Of a stretch of DNA of 64,000 nt, positions 1-9,436 are shown piece by piece (the first letter of the stretch is position 1; every line of letters begins with the position of its first letter). Both the position numbers and the translations under genes were made by a program. Under the pieces are notes generated by a model that worked only from the letters and a program-made list of their open reading frames with translations, had not been told where the DNA came from and did not search any database. The stretch is from Pseudoxanthomonas yeongjuensis (GTDB lineage Bacteria > Pseudomonadota > Gammaproteobacteria > Xanthomonadales > Xanthomonadaceae), in assembly GCF_010093345.1 (NCBI RefSeq), contig NZ_PDWT01000001.1:930001-994000 (forward strand), given 5' to 3'.

Positions 1-66
1 TTAACTCAGGCGTCAGGCCCTGTTGATCAGCTTCCGATATTCCGCACGCCAAAGGAAATGACGCAA

Positions 67-1080
67 ATGCACCCCTTACGTCTTCCCATATTGAATGCCG
101 TCTTTCTGTTGTCCATTTCTTCTGCGGTTCTTGCCTCAAGCAGCGAACGGCCTTTGGTAGAGAGCCCAGCCGGCGCATCGCAGCCAGCGGGCGCTTCCGC
201 GGACACCTCGCCTACGGCGGGCTATCCGCAAGAGGTGCCGTTATGGCCCGAAGATTCCCGGGTCATTCAGAGCGGAATCAAGGCGCTAGCCCACGAAAAA
301 TGGTCTATACCCCATCCGTCCTTTCTACTTTATCCGCCACAAGTGAATTCAGCACGATCCGCTGTCCTCGTTTTCCCGGGAGGCGGATACAAGGCTCTGG
401 CAATCGGGCCGAAGAGCACGCTCGGACTTCGGGGAGCCGATGTATGCAAGTGGTTGACCGATTCGGGCATCACCTGCATTCTCGTGAAGTATCGCGTCCC
501 CAATACCGGATGCAATTGGAACGACAAAACCAAGAGGCACGAGACGCCCGGGATTCCAATGGCTCTGCAAGACGCGCAGAGGGCGATTTCCATCGTTCGA
601 TACAACGCAAACAAGTACGGCATAGACCCGCATAAGATTGGCGTCATGGGGTTTTCAGCCGGAGGAAACCTGGCGGTCCTTTCGTCAACGGCTTTCAAAG
701 AGCGATCTTATGAGCCGATCGATGAAATCGATCATGTGAGCAATCGTCCCGATTTTGCGATACCCGTTTATCCAGGGCACCTGACGATGGAGCACAAGAA
801 CAAGACTCCAAAAGAAATCGCTGCGCAAGAACTGAATACCGATATTTCGATTTCAAAGGAAGTGCCGCCAACTCTTCTCATACACGCCAAAGATGACCCG
901 GTCGATCCAGTTTATTATTCAGAGGTGTATGAAAGAGAGTTGAAGAAGGCTGGCGTAAATGTGGAACTCTTCATCTATGAAAGCGGCGGGCATGCTTTTG
1001 GGGTCAGGAAGCAGGGCAAAGACACTGATCGATGGACTGTTGATGCACTCCGGTGGCTAAAGAAAATCAAGGTCCTTTGA
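67..1080 (+). CDS. secreted alpha/beta hydrolase (acetyl-esterase-like)
   Basis: Predicted exported esterase of the alpha/beta hydrolase fold, 337 residues. An N-terminal hydrophobic stretch ending near LASSS looks like a signal peptide. The nucleophile elbow GFSAGG puts the serine at about residue 197; an Asp in AKDDPVD (about 276) and His in SGGHAFG (about 309) complete the triad. The FPGGGY segment supplies the oxyanion-hole region, as in BD-FAE/xylan-esterase-like enzymes. ATG 67 is preferred because AAAGGA lies 10 bases upstream; ATG 58 has that site only one base away. The GC content is visibly lower than in the following genes, which suggests acquisition by transfer. The substrate is unknown. 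Confidence 0.8.
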   Translation: MHPLRLPILNAVFLLSISSAVLASSSERPLVESPAGASQPAGASADTSPTAGYPQEVPLWPEDSRVIQSGIKALAHEKWSIPHPSFLLYPPQVNSARSAVLVFPGGGYKALAIGPKSTLGLRGADVCKWLTDSGITCILVKYRVPNTGCNWNDKTKRHETPGIPMALQDAQRAISIVRYNANKYGIDPHKIGVMGFSAGGNLAVLSSTAFKERSYEPIDEIDHVSNRPDFAIPVYPGHLTMEHKNKTPKEIAAQELNTDISISKEVPPTLLIHAKDDPVDPVYYSEVYERELKKAGVNVELFIYESGGHAFGVRKQGKDTDRWTVDALRWLKKIKVL

Positions 1081-1190
1081 CGATCTTTATCTTCCGACGC
1101 ATCGCTCGATCACCGAATGGGGCCCAGCAATTCATTCGAGCCGAACCGGTTCTCCACCCGCACCAGCGACTTCAACCAGACGGCCGATCC

Positions 1191-2420
1191 ATGCCCCGGC
1201 GTAAAAGCAGAAAACCCGAAACGCCCATCGCCGACGACCTGCGCGGCCTCAATCACCTGGCGATCGACAGCGTTACCGGCATCACCGACCTGATCGAGGC
1301 CATGCACGCGGCGATCACCCATCTGCCGTCGGCAATAGGGCGACCCGCTCCGACGGCAACCACTGGCATCACCGGATTCGTCTACCGCAGCGTGCGCGGG
1401 GTGACCAAACTCGTCGGCTCCGGCGTCGATGCTTCGCTGTCGAAAGTTGCGCCCATGCTGGGCGGCAGCAAGCTGTCGCCGCAGCGCGAAGCGGTACTCG
1501 CCGCCGCGAATGGCGTGCTCGGCGATCATCTGGAAGCCACCGGCAACCCGCTCGCGCTCCGCATGGAATTCCGCCGCGACGGGCAGGCGCTGCCGGTGAC
1601 ACGCAAGCAACTGGCATCGCACCTGCCGAAAGCCAGCGGCAAATTGCTGGTGCTGGTGCACGGCCTGTGCATGAACGACCTGCAGTGGAAATACGCCGGC
1701 CACGATCATGGCGAAGCCCTGGCGCAAGACCTCGGTTACACACCGGTGTACCTGCACTACAACAGCGGCCGGCACATCTCGACCAACGGCCACGATTTCT
1801 CGCGATTGCTGGACAAGCTGGCCAAGGCGTGGCCGGTGCCGATGGAGGAAATCGTCCTGCTCTGCCACAGCATGGGCGGACTGGTGGCGCGCAGCGCGCT
1901 CGATGACGCCTTCGGCAACGAACTGGCGTGGTCGGAACTCCCGATCAGGATCGTCTTCCTCGGCACCCCGCATCACGGCGCGCCGCTGGAGCGCGCCGGA
2001 AGCTGGGCCGATCTGCTGATCGGCATCAGCCCCTACAGCGCGCCCTTGGTACGCCTGGGCAAGGTCCGCAGCGCCGGCATCCAGGACCTGCGCCACGGCA
2101 ATGTCCGCGATTCCGACTGGCAGGACCGCGACGGCGACGGCCGCGCCGATGGCCGCACTCCCCTGCCCTTGCCTAGGCGGATCGCGGCCTACGCCATCGC
2201 CGTGACCACGCAGGACGCACGCGAGGACGGCGACGACAGCAAGCTACGCGGCGACGGACTGGTGCCGATCGCCAGCGCACTGGGCGAACACGCCGATCCC
2301 GCCTTCGACCTGCGCATCCCCAAGTCGCGCCGCTGGGTGGGACATGGCATCAATCATCTGGAGATGCTGGGCAGCGACGAGGTATATGCGCGGATCGAAC
2401 GCTGGCTGCGCGCAGCGTAG
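1191..2420 (+). CDS. alpha/beta hydrolase (PGAP1/lipase-like)
   Basis: Predicted intracellular lipase/esterase-type hydrolase, 409 residues. The chain has LVHGLCMND (oxyanion region), the nucleophile motif CHSMGGL (Ser about 227), FLGTPHHGAPLE, an Asp in DGLVPIAS and a C-terminal His in GINHLEML; this order is typical of PGAP1-like and triacylglycerol lipase-like proteins. The reading frame is open back to 1053, but that would overlap the previous gene and adds a low-complexity Arg-rich leader, so ATG 1191 (MPRRKSRKPE) was chosen. No signal peptide is evident. A DRDGDGRADGR segment near residue 310 resembles a calcium-binding Asp loop. The substrate cannot be named. Confidence 0.8.
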   Translation: MPRRKSRKPETPIADDLRGLNHLAIDSVTGITDLIEAMHAAITHLPSAIGRPAPTATTGITGFVYRSVRGVTKLVGSGVDASLSKVAPMLGGSKLSPQREAVLAAANGVLGDHLEATGNPLALRMEFRRDGQALPVTRKQLASHLPKASGKLLVLVHGLCMNDLQWKYAGHDHGEALAQDLGYTPVYLHYNSGRHISTNGHDFSRLLDKLAKAWPVPMEEIVLLCHSMGGLVARSALDDAFGNELAWSELPIRIVFLGTPHHGAPLERAGSWADLLIGISPYSAPLVRLGKVRSAGIQDLRHGNVRDSDWQDRDGDGRADGRTPLPLPRRIAAYAIAVTTQDAREDGDDSKLRGDGLVPIASALGEHADPAFDLRIPKSRRWVGHGINHLEMLGSDEVYARIERWLRAA

Positions 2421-2524
2421 GCCGGGAATCGACTCGCACCCGTCTCGATCCACGCATTGCTTCCATGGCCCGTGGCATGCGGATTGGGAGATGATGGGTC
2501 GAAGTTCACCCAGAGGATGACGAC

Positions 2525-2962
2525 ATGACCGCACCCACCGTCCGCGCAATCACGGGCACCACTCCCTATGCGGTGACGCTGGCCGATGACGCCGGGCACG
2601 CCTGGCTGGCCGACGAGCCGCTCGATGCCGGCGGCGCCGATACCGGCCCGACACCCGAGCAACTGCTGCTGTCGGCGCTGGGCGCGTGCACGTCCATCAC
2701 CCTGGAGATGTATGCGGCACGCAAGCAATGGCCGCTGGAAGGTGTGCAGGTCGAGTTGCAGTTCAACCCGGACGGCAAGCCCGCCGCCGGCACCGACATC
2801 ACCCGCGCGATCGCCTTGCAGGGGCCGTTGAGCGGCGAACAACGCGAACGTCTGCTGCAGATCGCCAATGCCTGCCCGATCCACAAGGTCCTGAGCGGCG
2901 AGGTGCGCATCGCCACCCGACTCGAGGATGATGCAGCCACCCCCTCGGGAAACCAGCCATGA
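2525..2962 (+). CDS. OsmC family protein
   Basis: OsmC/Ohr-fold protein of 145 residues; members are thiol-dependent peroxide reductases. Both expected redox cysteines are present: one in [16 protein letters not shown] and one in [12 protein letters not shown]. The Pro-His after the second Cys and the helix around the first match the YhfA-like OsmC subgroup rather than Ohr. A purine-rich stretch (AGAGGATG) precedes ATG 2525. It overlaps the next gene by 4 bp (ATGA), so the two are translationally coupled, which fits a joint role in redox defence (inference). Confidence 0.9.
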   Translation: MTAPTVRAITGTTPYAVTLADDAGHAWLADEPLDAGGADTGPTPEQLLLSALGACTSITLEMYAARKQWPLEGVQVELQFNPDGKPAAGTDITRAIALQGPLSGEQRERLLQIANACPIHKVLSGEVRIATRLEDDAATPSGNQP

Positions 2963-3522
2963 TCAAGCTCCTCGGCATCTCCGGCAGCCTGCGCGCGCAG
3001 TCGTACAACACCGCGCTTCTGCGCGCCGCGCAGGCGCAGGCCGGCGACGGCTTCACCCTGGACGCGGCCACCCTCCACGGCATCCCGCTGTACGACGGCG
3101 ACGCGGAACAACGCGACGGCCTGCCCGCGACGGTCGTGGAGCTGAAGGAACGCATCGTCGCCAGCGATGGCGTGCTGCTGGTGACGCCGGAATACAACAA
3201 CGGCATCCCCGGCGTGTTCAAGAACGCGATCGACTGGCTGTCGCGCCCGGCCGCGGACATCGCGCGCGTGTTCGGCGACCGCCCCTTCGCGGTGATCGGC
3301 GCCTCGCCCGGCGGCTTCGGCACGATCCTCGCCCAGAACGGCTGGCTGCCGGTATTGAAGACGTTGGGCACGCAGCAATGGTCAGGCGGACGCCTGCAGG
3401 TCTCGCGCGCCGGCAAGGTGTTCGACGAGCAAGGCGAGCTGGTGGACGAAGCGGTGCGCAAGCAGTTGGGGGATTTCCTGCAGAGATTCGCGGGTCACAT
3501 CGGCCGCCACAGGTCAGGGTGA
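2959..3522 (+). CDS. NADPH-dependent FMN reductase family protein
   Basis: Flavodoxin-fold NAD(P)H:FMN reductase of 187 residues, close to the ChrR/ArsH-like quinone/chromate reductase family. The FMN-phosphate loop is [18 protein letters not shown] near the N terminus, and the second signature is [18 protein letters not shown] at about residues 76-93. Its start overlaps the stop of the OsmC gene, so both probably share one transcript. It would reduce quinones or other oxidants with NAD(P)H in the cytoplasm. The exact substrate cannot be read from the sequence. Confidence 0.88.
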   Translation: MIKLLGISGSLRAQSYNTALLRAAQAQAGDGFTLDAATLHGIPLYDGDAEQRDGLPATVVELKERIVASDGVLLVTPEYNNGIPGVFKNAIDWLSRPAADIARVFGDRPFAVIGASPGGFGTILAQNGWLPVLKTLGTQQWSGGRLQVSRAGKVFDEQGELVDEAVRKQLGDFLQRFAGHIGRHRSG

Positions 3523-3547
3523 CCGGGTAGCCTGGGAGCTGGAGCAT

Positions 3548-3621
3548 TGTGGGAGCGACGTCAGTCGCGATGCCGCCAAGTCCACTGCTCCCAACCCTCC
3601 ATCGCGACTAACGTCGCTTCC
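3548..3621. repeat. REP pair (inverted palindromic repeats)
   Basis: Two inverted 22-base arms, 3551-3572 and 3600-3621, match at 20 of 22 positions around the core GAGCGACGTYAGTCGCGATG. Each arm also contains its own small palindrome (CGAC..GTCG). The layout is that of a REP doublet and lies just past the FMN reductase stop. It may act as a transcript 3' end. Confidence 0.75.
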
Positions 3622-3685
3622 AAAAAAGCCTTCTCAACGATTGCTTTGCTTTCCGGAAGGCTTGTTTGCTGCAAGCAAGGATTAC

Positions 3686-3775
3686 GTCGGGTGGGCCTTG
3701 GCCCACCCGACCCATCACCCCGATCCACGCGGCCGCGATGATTTCGGCAAGCATGGTGGGCGAAGCTCGCCCCAC
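3686..3775. repeat. two further hairpins in the 3.5-3.8 kb gap
   Basis: 3686-3697 and 3700-3711 form a perfect 12-bp stem (GTCGGGTGGGCC and its complement) with a TT loop. A second, bulged hairpin built from GTGGGCGA lies at 3756-3775. Both sit between the convergent FMN reductase and the small secreted protein gene; no coding potential is visible in the rest of this gap. Confidence 0.65.
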
Positions 3776-3816
3776 GGCTTCAGCCCTTCCTCGCGAGGTC
3801 GCGCAGCCGGATACCG

Positions 3817-4188
3817 TCATTCGGCGCCAACGTCGATCTTCACGCCCTGCACGCTGTTCTCGACCACGGTGATGACGAAATCGCGCTCGCCCTCGTGCTT
3901 CTTGACCAGCACGTCCTCGCCATCGTCCATCTCGACGTCATAGCGCTTGCCCGCCGCCGCCTGCAGTGCAGTGCGGACATCCCTGGCCACGTCGTTCTCG
4001 CCGCGTCCCTCTGGAATCGCGGCGGTCGCTGTGATCGGATAGCCCTCCGCCGGCGCCAGCTGCAACACTATGCGACCCGCCGACTCGGCGTTGCCGCTGA
4101 CTTCCAGGCGCCACTTGTTCTGCACGCCATCCGCGCTGGCGACCGAGGCCATCAGTCCCAGGCACAGTCCAAAAATGAGTTTGCGCAT
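3817..4188 (-). CDS. hypothetical secreted protein
   Basis: Small protein of 123 residues with a clear Sec signal peptide (MRKLIFGLCLGLMASVASA, cleavage expected after ASA). ATG 4188 was chosen because AGGAG lies 7 bases upstream; an upstream ATG at 4209 would place charged residues in front of the signal. The mature part is about 100 residues, rich in Glu, Asp and Val, with no Cys and no motif I recognise. It probably acts in the periplasm. Function unknown. Confidence 0.7.
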   Translation of the reverse strand: MRKLIFGLCLGLMASVASADGVQNKWRLEVSGNAESAGRIVLQLAPAEGYPITATAAIPEGRGENDVARDVRTALQAAAGKRYDVEMDDGEDVLVKKHEGERDFVITVVENSVQGVKIDVGAE

Positions 4189-4363
4189 GAGTTCGCTCCT
4201 TTCCGGCACGGGAGAGGAAAAATAGCCATGGCGCGGTTAATCGCTGGTGAGATATACGCGTAGGCCGCCGGACGCATTCAGGATCGGTTACCCCGAATGC
4301 GCCGGTCGCCTGCGTCTTTCGGGAGACGCCCGCAGGACGGGCTGGAATCCAGTTCTGCGAGGG

Positions 4364-6088
4364 TCAGCGCAGGAACCGCTCGCGCCGCGATTCCTCTTCG
4401 TGCAATTGCCGGGCCGGCTTCAGCAGGTCGCTGCGGCTGACCACGCCGACCAGCTTCAGCGATTCGGCCGATTCGACGACCGCGAGCCGTTCCAGCCCCA
4501 GCGCCGCCATCCGCGAAGCGACCGCACGGCAGGTTTCATTCGCCAATGCATAAGTGATCGCGATGCCCTGCAGCAATTCCGCTACCGGCTGTACGGGATC
4601 CTGCGCCACTTCCGGCGGCAATTCGTCGCGGACCAGCATGCCGAGCAGGCGATCGCCGTCGACCACGGGATACGCGCGCTGCTTCTGGGTCGCGCCGAAG
4701 TAGCGCGCCTGTACCTCCGGCACCGGCATCGCGGCCGGAATCGAAATCACCGCGCCGGTCATCACCTCGTTGACGAAATGCCGCTCCAGCGGGTCGACGC
4801 CGTATTCGCGATACACATGCAGGCCGCGGCGGGCGATCTTCTCGGTCAGGATCGAACGCGGCATCGCCACCACCGAGAATCCATAGGCGACCACGCAGCC
4901 GAGGATCGTCGGCAGCAGCGCATTGGTGTCGAAGGTCAGTTCGAACGCGAACACTACCGCCATCAACGGCGCGCGCATGGTGCCGCCGAGGGTCGCCGCC
5001 ATGCATACCAGCGCCCACAGGCGCACGTCGCCGCCCGGCAGCCAGGGGCCGATAACGCAACCGAGTCCCGCACCGATCATCAGCAGCGGCGCGAGGATGC
5101 CTCCCGACGTGCCGGAACCCAACGCCACCGCCCAAATGACCGCCTTCACCAGCACCAGCGCGACCACCACCGACAGAGCGAGATGATTGGCGAGCAGGTC
5201 GCCGATCACGTCGTAGCCGACGCCCAGCGCGCGCGGTTCGAACCAGCCGCCGATGCCGACCACCAGCCCGCCCAGCGCCGGCCACCACATCCAGTGCAGC
5301 GGCAGGCGGCCAAAGCCATCCTCGACCGTGTACAGCACCCTGGTCATCAGCGTGCACAGCATCCCTGCGGCAAGGCCGGCGACGACGCACGACAGTAGTG
5401 CGATCGTGTCCGGCGCCGGCGTCTGCATCGCGAACAGCGGGCCGGGCTCGGCCCATAACGGCCGCAGGAAGCCGGCCACGGTGCAGGCCAGCGCTACCGG
5501 CAACAGACTGCGCGGGCGCAATTCGAACAGCAGCAGTTCCACCGCCAGCAGGATCGCCGCCAGTGGCGTGCCGAATACCGCGGTCATGCCGGCGCAGGCA
5601 CCGGCGACGAGCAAGGCCTTGCGTTCGGCCGAGGTCAGGTGGAAGGCCTGGGCCAGCAGCGACGCCGCCGCGCCGCCGGTCATGATCACCGGACCTTCCG
5701 CACCGAACGGTCCGCCACTGCCGATGACCACGCCCGACGACAATGGCTTGAGCAACGCGACCTTCGCCGACATCTGGCTCTTGCCGAACAGGATCGCTTC
5801 CAGCGCCTCGGGAATGCCGTGGCCGCGGATCTTGTCGCTGCCGTAGCGCGCCATCAGGCCGACGACCAGGCCGCCGAGTGCGGGCACCAGGATCACCCAT
5901 GCGCCGAGCTGGTTGTCGGCCGGCGTCGATTGCGCAAGGGAGAACGTCTGGTAGAAGAACAGATTGGTGAAGAAGCGGATCATCGCCAGCAGCAACCACG
6001 CGCCGAGCGTACTCAGGCCGCCGATCGCCACGGCGAAAGCGGACAGCATCAGCAGGCGGTTGCTGCCGGAAAAATCGCGCTTGTGCAT
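4364..6088 (-). CDS. ClC-type chloride channel/transporter with CBS domains
   Basis: Inner-membrane anion channel or H+/Cl- exchanger of the ClC family, 574 residues. Pore motifs in order: GHGIPEA (position of GSGIP), GSGGPFGAEGP (the gating glutamate is kept), and GTSGGILAP (GxFxP position). Around ten hydrophobic segments are followed by two CBS domains from about residue 430 (VMTGAVISIPA, RSDLLKPARQ). The Ser of GSGIP is replaced by His, as in some bacterial ClC members. The gene starts 3 bp after the MarR stop, so the two form an operon. The ion preference cannot be settled from sequence. Confidence 0.9.
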   Translation of the reverse strand: MHKRDFSGSNRLLMLSAFAVAIGGLSTLGAWLLLAMIRFFTNLFFYQTFSLAQSTPADNQLGAWVILVPALGGLVVGLMARYGSDKIRGHGIPEALEAILFGKSQMSAKVALLKPLSSGVVIGSGGPFGAEGPVIMTGGAAASLLAQAFHLTSAERKALLVAGACAGMTAVFGTPLAAILLAVELLLFELRPRSLLPVALACTVAGFLRPLWAEPGPLFAMQTPAPDTIALLSCVVAGLAAGMLCTLMTRVLYTVEDGFGRLPLHWMWWPALGGLVVGIGGWFEPRALGVGYDVIGDLLANHLALSVVVALVLVKAVIWAVALGSGTSGGILAPLLMIGAGLGCVIGPWLPGGDVRLWALVCMAATLGGTMRAPLMAVVFAFELTFDTNALLPTILGCVVAYGFSVVAMPRSILTEKIARRGLHVYREYGVDPLERHFVNEVMTGAVISIPAAMPVPEVQARYFGATQKQRAYPVVDGDRLLGMLVRDELPPEVAQDPVQPVAELLQGIAITYALANETCRAVASRMAALGLERLAVVESAESLKLVGVVSRSDLLKPARQLHEEESRRERFLR

Positions 6089-6091
6089 GGC

Positions 6092-6541
6092 CTACCCCTG
6101 TCCGGCCGTGTCGACCTTGCGGTGTGGCGTGCGGCGTCCGACCCTGGCGCCAGCGGCGCTGGCCGCGCTGAAAACCAGGTCCATCTGCGCCAGTGCCTCC
6201 GCGTGGCGCTTTGCGATCCGCTGCACCAGCCCGCGCGCACGCGGTGTCAGACGGATCTCGACGCATCGCGCATCGGTGCGGCTGCGCCGCTTGCTGACCA
6301 GCCCATTGCGTTCGCAACGCTGGACCAGCGCGACCGTGCCCTGGTGGCTGGCCTGCAGGCGCTCGGCCAACTCGCCCACCGTGCCCCATTCGCGCCCGGG
6401 GAACCCGCGCAGGTGCAGCAGCAACAGGTATTGCGCCGGGGTGATGCCCGCGGCCTGCGCCGCCGATTCGCTGAAATGCAGGAATTCGGCCAGCCGGAAG
6501 CGGAACTCAGAAAGCGCCTGGTATTGCTGCTTGCCGATCAT
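6092..6541 (-). CDS. MarR family transcriptional regulator
   Basis: Winged-helix MarR regulator of 149 residues. The recognition region is GTVGELAERLQASHQGTVAL followed by the wing (KRRSRTDARCVEIRLT). ATG 6541 is preceded by GGGAGGAAGGA, a strong ribosome site; longer in-frame starts run through the promoter and operator. The gene is cotranscribed with the ClC channel, so it probably represses both itself and the channel through the palindrome just upstream. Its ligand is unknown. Confidence 0.88.
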   Translation of the reverse strand: MIGKQQYQALSEFRFRLAEFLHFSESAAQAAGITPAQYLLLLHLRGFPGREWGTVGELAERLQASHQGTVALVQRCERNGLVSKRRSRTDARCVEIRLTPRARGLVQRIAKRHAEALAQMDLVFSAASAAGARVGRRTPHRKVDTAGQG

Positions 6542-6568
6542 TCCTTCCTCCCGGTGCGGCCGGGAAAT

Positions 6569-6587
6569 ATACAACATCGTGTTGTAT
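6569..6587. promoter_or_regulatory. palindromic operator upstream of marR-clc
   Basis: A perfect 8-bp inverted repeat, ATACAACA-TCG-TGTTGTAT, sits 28 bases upstream of the marR start. Its right half on the minus strand runs into TATATT, a likely -10 element, so a bound dimer would block RNA polymerase. Size and position are typical of MarR autoregulation. The identity of the binding protein is inferred from adjacency. Confidence 0.7.
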
Positions 6588-6651
6588 TTGGAGCGGTACG
6601 GCATGCGCATCGATGATCGATACGGGCATCGGGCCATACCTGCGGGCAAAG

Positions 6652-6676
6652 AAAAAGCGGGCCGAAGCCCGCTTTT
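6652..6676 (-). terminator. rho-independent terminator of pnp
   Basis: On the minus strand AAAAGCGGGC-TTCG-GCCCGCTTTT forms a 10-bp stem with a stable TTCG tetraloop and continues into a T tract. It lies 27 bases past the pnp stop. Confidence 0.9.
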
Positions 6677-6703
6677 CCGCAACTCCCGCGATGACGCGAC
6701 GGC

Positions 6704-8812
6704 TTACTCGGCCGCGACGCCCTCGCCTTCTTCGACGGCCTTCATCGACAGGCGGATGCGGCCCTGCTTGTCGACTTCCAGCACCTTGACCTTGACGATG
6801 TCGCCTTCCTTCAACACGTCGCTGACCTTCTCGACGCGGTCGCTGGAGATCTGCGACACGTGGACCAGGCCGTCCTTGCCCGGAGCGATGGTGACGAACG
6901 CACCGAAGTCCATCAGCTTGGCGACCTTGCCCTCGTAGATGCGGCCCGGCTCCACGTCGGAGGTGATCTGCTCGATGCGGGCCTTCGCGGCCTGGCCGGC
7001 GGCGCCGTTGACCGAGGCGATGGTGATGGTGCCGTCGTCCTGGATGTCGATCTGGGTGCCGGTTTCCTTGGTGATCGCCTGGATCACCGAACCGCCCTTG
7101 CCGATCACTTCGCGGATCTTGTCGGGGTGGATCTTGATCGTGATCAGGCGCGGCGCGAACTCGCTCAGCTCCTGGCGCGGCGCGTTCATCGCGTTGGCCA
7201 TCTCGCCGAGGATGTGCAGGCGGCCGGCCTTGGCCTGCGACAACGCCTGCTTCATGATCTCTTCGGTGATGCCTTCGATCTTGATGTCCATCTGCAGCGC
7301 GGACACGCCGTTCTGGGTACCGGCCACCTTGAAGTCCATGTCGCCCAGGTGGTCTTCGTCACCCAGGATGTCGGACAGGACGACGAAGCTCTCGCCTTCC
7401 TTGACCAGGCCCATGGCGATACCGGCGACGGGCGCGGTGATCGGCACGCCGGCATCCATCAGCGCCAGCGAGCTGCCGCAGACCGAGGCCATCGACGAGG
7501 AACCATTGGACTCGGTGATTTCCGAGACCACGCGGATCGTGTACGGGAAGGCTTCCATGGTCGGCATGACGGCGAGCACGCCGCGCTTGGCGAGACGGCC
7601 GTGGCCGATTTCGCGACGCTTCGGGCCCATCATGCGGCCGGCTTCGCCCACCGAGTACGGGGGGAAGTTGTAGTGGAACAGGAAGTGGTCCTTGTACTCG
7701 CCGGAGACCGCGTCGATGACCTGGCCATCGCGGGCGGTGCCCAGGGTGACTGCCACTATCGCCTGGGTTTCACCGCGGGTGAACAGCGCCGAGCCGTGCA
7801 CGCGCGGCAGCACGCTGACCTTGGAGCTGATCGGACGCACGGTGTCGAGCGCACGGCCGTCGATGCGGACCTTGGTGGCCAGGACCGAACCGCGCATGGT
7901 CTGGTATTCCAGCTCGCCGAATTCCTTGGACAGGTCGCCATTGCTCCAGCCATCGGCTTCGGCGCGGCCGGCCAGGCCCTGCAGCACGTCGCTCTTGATC
8001 GCGGCGATGGCGTCGCGGCGCTGCAGCTTGTCGCGCACCTGGAAGGCGGAATCCAGCTGGGTGCCGACGGCTTCCTTCAGTGCGGAGACCAGCGCGTCGT
8101 TCTTGGCCGGTGCGGCCCAGTCCCAGTTCTTGGTACCGGCCTCGGTGACCAGTTCGTTGATGATGTTGATGACCTTCTGCATCTCGCGATGGCCGAACAT
8201 CACCGCGCCCAGCATCACGTCTTCCGACAGCTCGGCGGCTTCGGATTCGACCATCAGCACGGCGTTGGAGGTACCGGCGACGACCAGCTCGAGCTTGGAA
8301 TCCTTCAACTCGCTGACGGTCGGGTTCAACACGTATTCGCCGTTGATGTAGCCGACCTTGGCCGCGCCGATCGGGCCGTTGAACGGCGCGCCGGTCAGGG
8401 CGACGGCGGCGGAGGCGCCGATCAGGGCCGGGATGTCGCCGTCGATTTCCGGGTTCAGCGACATCACCGTGGCGATGACCTGCACTTCATTGCGGAACTC
8501 TTCCGGGAACAGCGGGCGCAGCGGACGGTCGATCAGGCGCGAGATCAGGGTCTCCTTCTCCGTGGCGCGGCCTTCGCGCTTGAAGAAACCGCCCGGGATG
8601 CGGCCACCGGCGTAGAAACGCTCCTGGTAGTCGACGGTCAGCGGGAAGAAGTCCTGGCCTTCGCGCGCCTTGCGGGCGGCGACTGCGGAAACCAGCAGCA
8701 CGGTATCGTCGAACTTGACGATGACGGCGCCGCCCGCCTGGCGGGCGATCTCGCCGGTTTCCAGGGTGACCTGGTGCTTGCCGTACTGGAAGGTCTTGGT
8801 GATTTTTGCCAC
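6704..8812 (-). CDS. pnp: polynucleotide phosphorylase
   Basis: Polyribonucleotide nucleotidyltransferase, 702 residues, the usual length. It degrades RNA 3'-5' using phosphate and is a core part of the degradosome. Two RNase PH domains are visible ([13 protein letters not shown] in the second), then a KH domain ([15 protein letters not shown], about residues 560-575) and an S1 domain ([18 protein letters not shown]). The start is GTG 8812 with AAGGA upstream. It follows rpsO in the conserved rpsO-pnp order, 178 bases away, with a hairpin in between that may attenuate read-through. Confidence 0.98.
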   Translation of the reverse strand: MAKITKTFQYGKHQVTLETGEIARQAGGAVIVKFDDTVLLVSAVAARKAREGQDFFPLTVDYQERFYAGGRIPGGFFKREGRATEKETLISRLIDRPLRPLFPEEFRNEVQVIATVMSLNPEIDGDIPALIGASAAVALTGAPFNGPIGAAKVGYINGEYVLNPTVSELKDSKLELVVAGTSNAVLMVESEAAELSEDVMLGAVMFGHREMQKVINIINELVTEAGTKNWDWAAPAKNDALVSALKEAVGTQLDSAFQVRDKLQRRDAIAAIKSDVLQGLAGRAEADGWSNGDLSKEFGELEYQTMRGSVLATKVRIDGRALDTVRPISSKVSVLPRVHGSALFTRGETQAIVAVTLGTARDGQVIDAVSGEYKDHFLFHYNFPPYSVGEAGRMMGPKRREIGHGRLAKRGVLAVMPTMEAFPYTIRVVSEITESNGSSSMASVCGSSLALMDAGVPITAPVAGIAMGLVKEGESFVVLSDILGDEDHLGDMDFKVAGTQNGVSALQMDIKIEGITEEIMKQALSQAKAGRLHILGEMANAMNAPRQELSEFAPRLITIKIHPDKIREVIGKGGSVIQAITKETGTQIDIQDDGTITIASVNGAAGQAAKARIEQITSDVEPGRIYEGKVAKLMDFGAFVTIAPGKDGLVHVSQISSDRVEKVSDVLKEGDIVKVKVLEVDKQGRIRLSMKAVEEGEGVAAE

Positions 8813-8953
8813 GTTGTCTGATCCTTGGTGATGCGCTATCGGTTGAACCGGATGCGACCCTTGCCGCAGGCGGATGGCCGGGTTGGTCCGGCCGGGTGTT
8901 GCACTGGTGGAAACTCTTCAACGCCGGGACATTTTCACTTCCCGGAAATGCAA

Positions 8954-8979
8954 ACCGCGGCGCATCGCTGCGCCGCGGT
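8954..8979 (-). terminator. hairpin between rpsO and pnp
   Basis: Perfect 11-bp stem ACCGCGGCGCA with a 4-base loop, 11 bases after the rpsO stop; on the minus strand it is followed by TTTGCATTT. It is a likely partial terminator or processing site in the rpsO-pnp transcript. Confidence 0.75.
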
Positions 8980-8990
8980 CGGTATTCGGT

Positions 8991-9251
8991 TCAGCGACGC
9001 AGGCCGAGTTTCTCGATCAGGGTCTTGTAGCGCGCGCCGTCCTTCTTCTTCAGGTAGTCGAGCAGGCTGCGGCGGCGGTTCACGAGCTGGAGCAGGCCAC
9101 GGCGGCTGTGGTGGTCTTTCTTGTGGGTCTTGAAGTGGCCGCTGAGCTGTTCGATGCGGGCGGTGATCAGGGCGACCTGGACTTCCGGCGAACCGGTATC
9201 GGCGGGACCGCGCTTGTTGTCTTCAATGACTTTCTGGGTATCGATGGGCAT
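8991..9251 (-). CDS. rpsO: 30S ribosomal protein S15
   Basis: Primary 16S rRNA-binding protein of the small subunit platform, 86 residues as expected. The conserved segments [28 protein letters not shown] and [20 protein letters not shown] are intact. The frame extends upstream, but ATG 9251 ([13 protein letters not shown]) matches the family start. It sits between truB and pnp. Confidence 0.98.
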   Translation of the reverse strand: MPIDTQKVIEDNKRGPADTGSPEVQVALITARIEQLSGHFKTHKKDHHSRRGLLQLVNRRRSLLDYLKKKDGARYKTLIEKLGLRR

Positions 9252-9436
9252 TTTGTTTTCTCTTGAGATGCGTGGCCTGCAGGAACGCGCTGGATCCCTG
9301 GGAAGGGATGCGGTGCGCACCGCCGGGCTCGCCGTTTACGATGGGATGTTGCGAAGGTGATCGGTGAAGATCGAGGATGCCGAAAAGGCCGCGGCATTGT
9401 AGTCGCCGAGGCCTTGCGGAACAAGGGCTTACTTGG

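Noticed and set aside
1110-2096. Long minus-strand open frame opposite the second hydrolase
   Set aside because: It is the reverse shadow of a well-supported alpha/beta hydrolase in GC-rich DNA, with no motif of its own.
4536-6389. 617-codon frame overlapping the ClC channel and MarR genes
   Set aside because: Arg/Gly/Pro-rich composition typical of an out-of-frame reading; both real genes lie in other frames with full motifs.
6860-8821. 653-codon plus-strand frame opposite pnp
   Set aside because: Complete pnp on the other strand; the frame is a codon-bias artefact rich in Asp, Gly and His.
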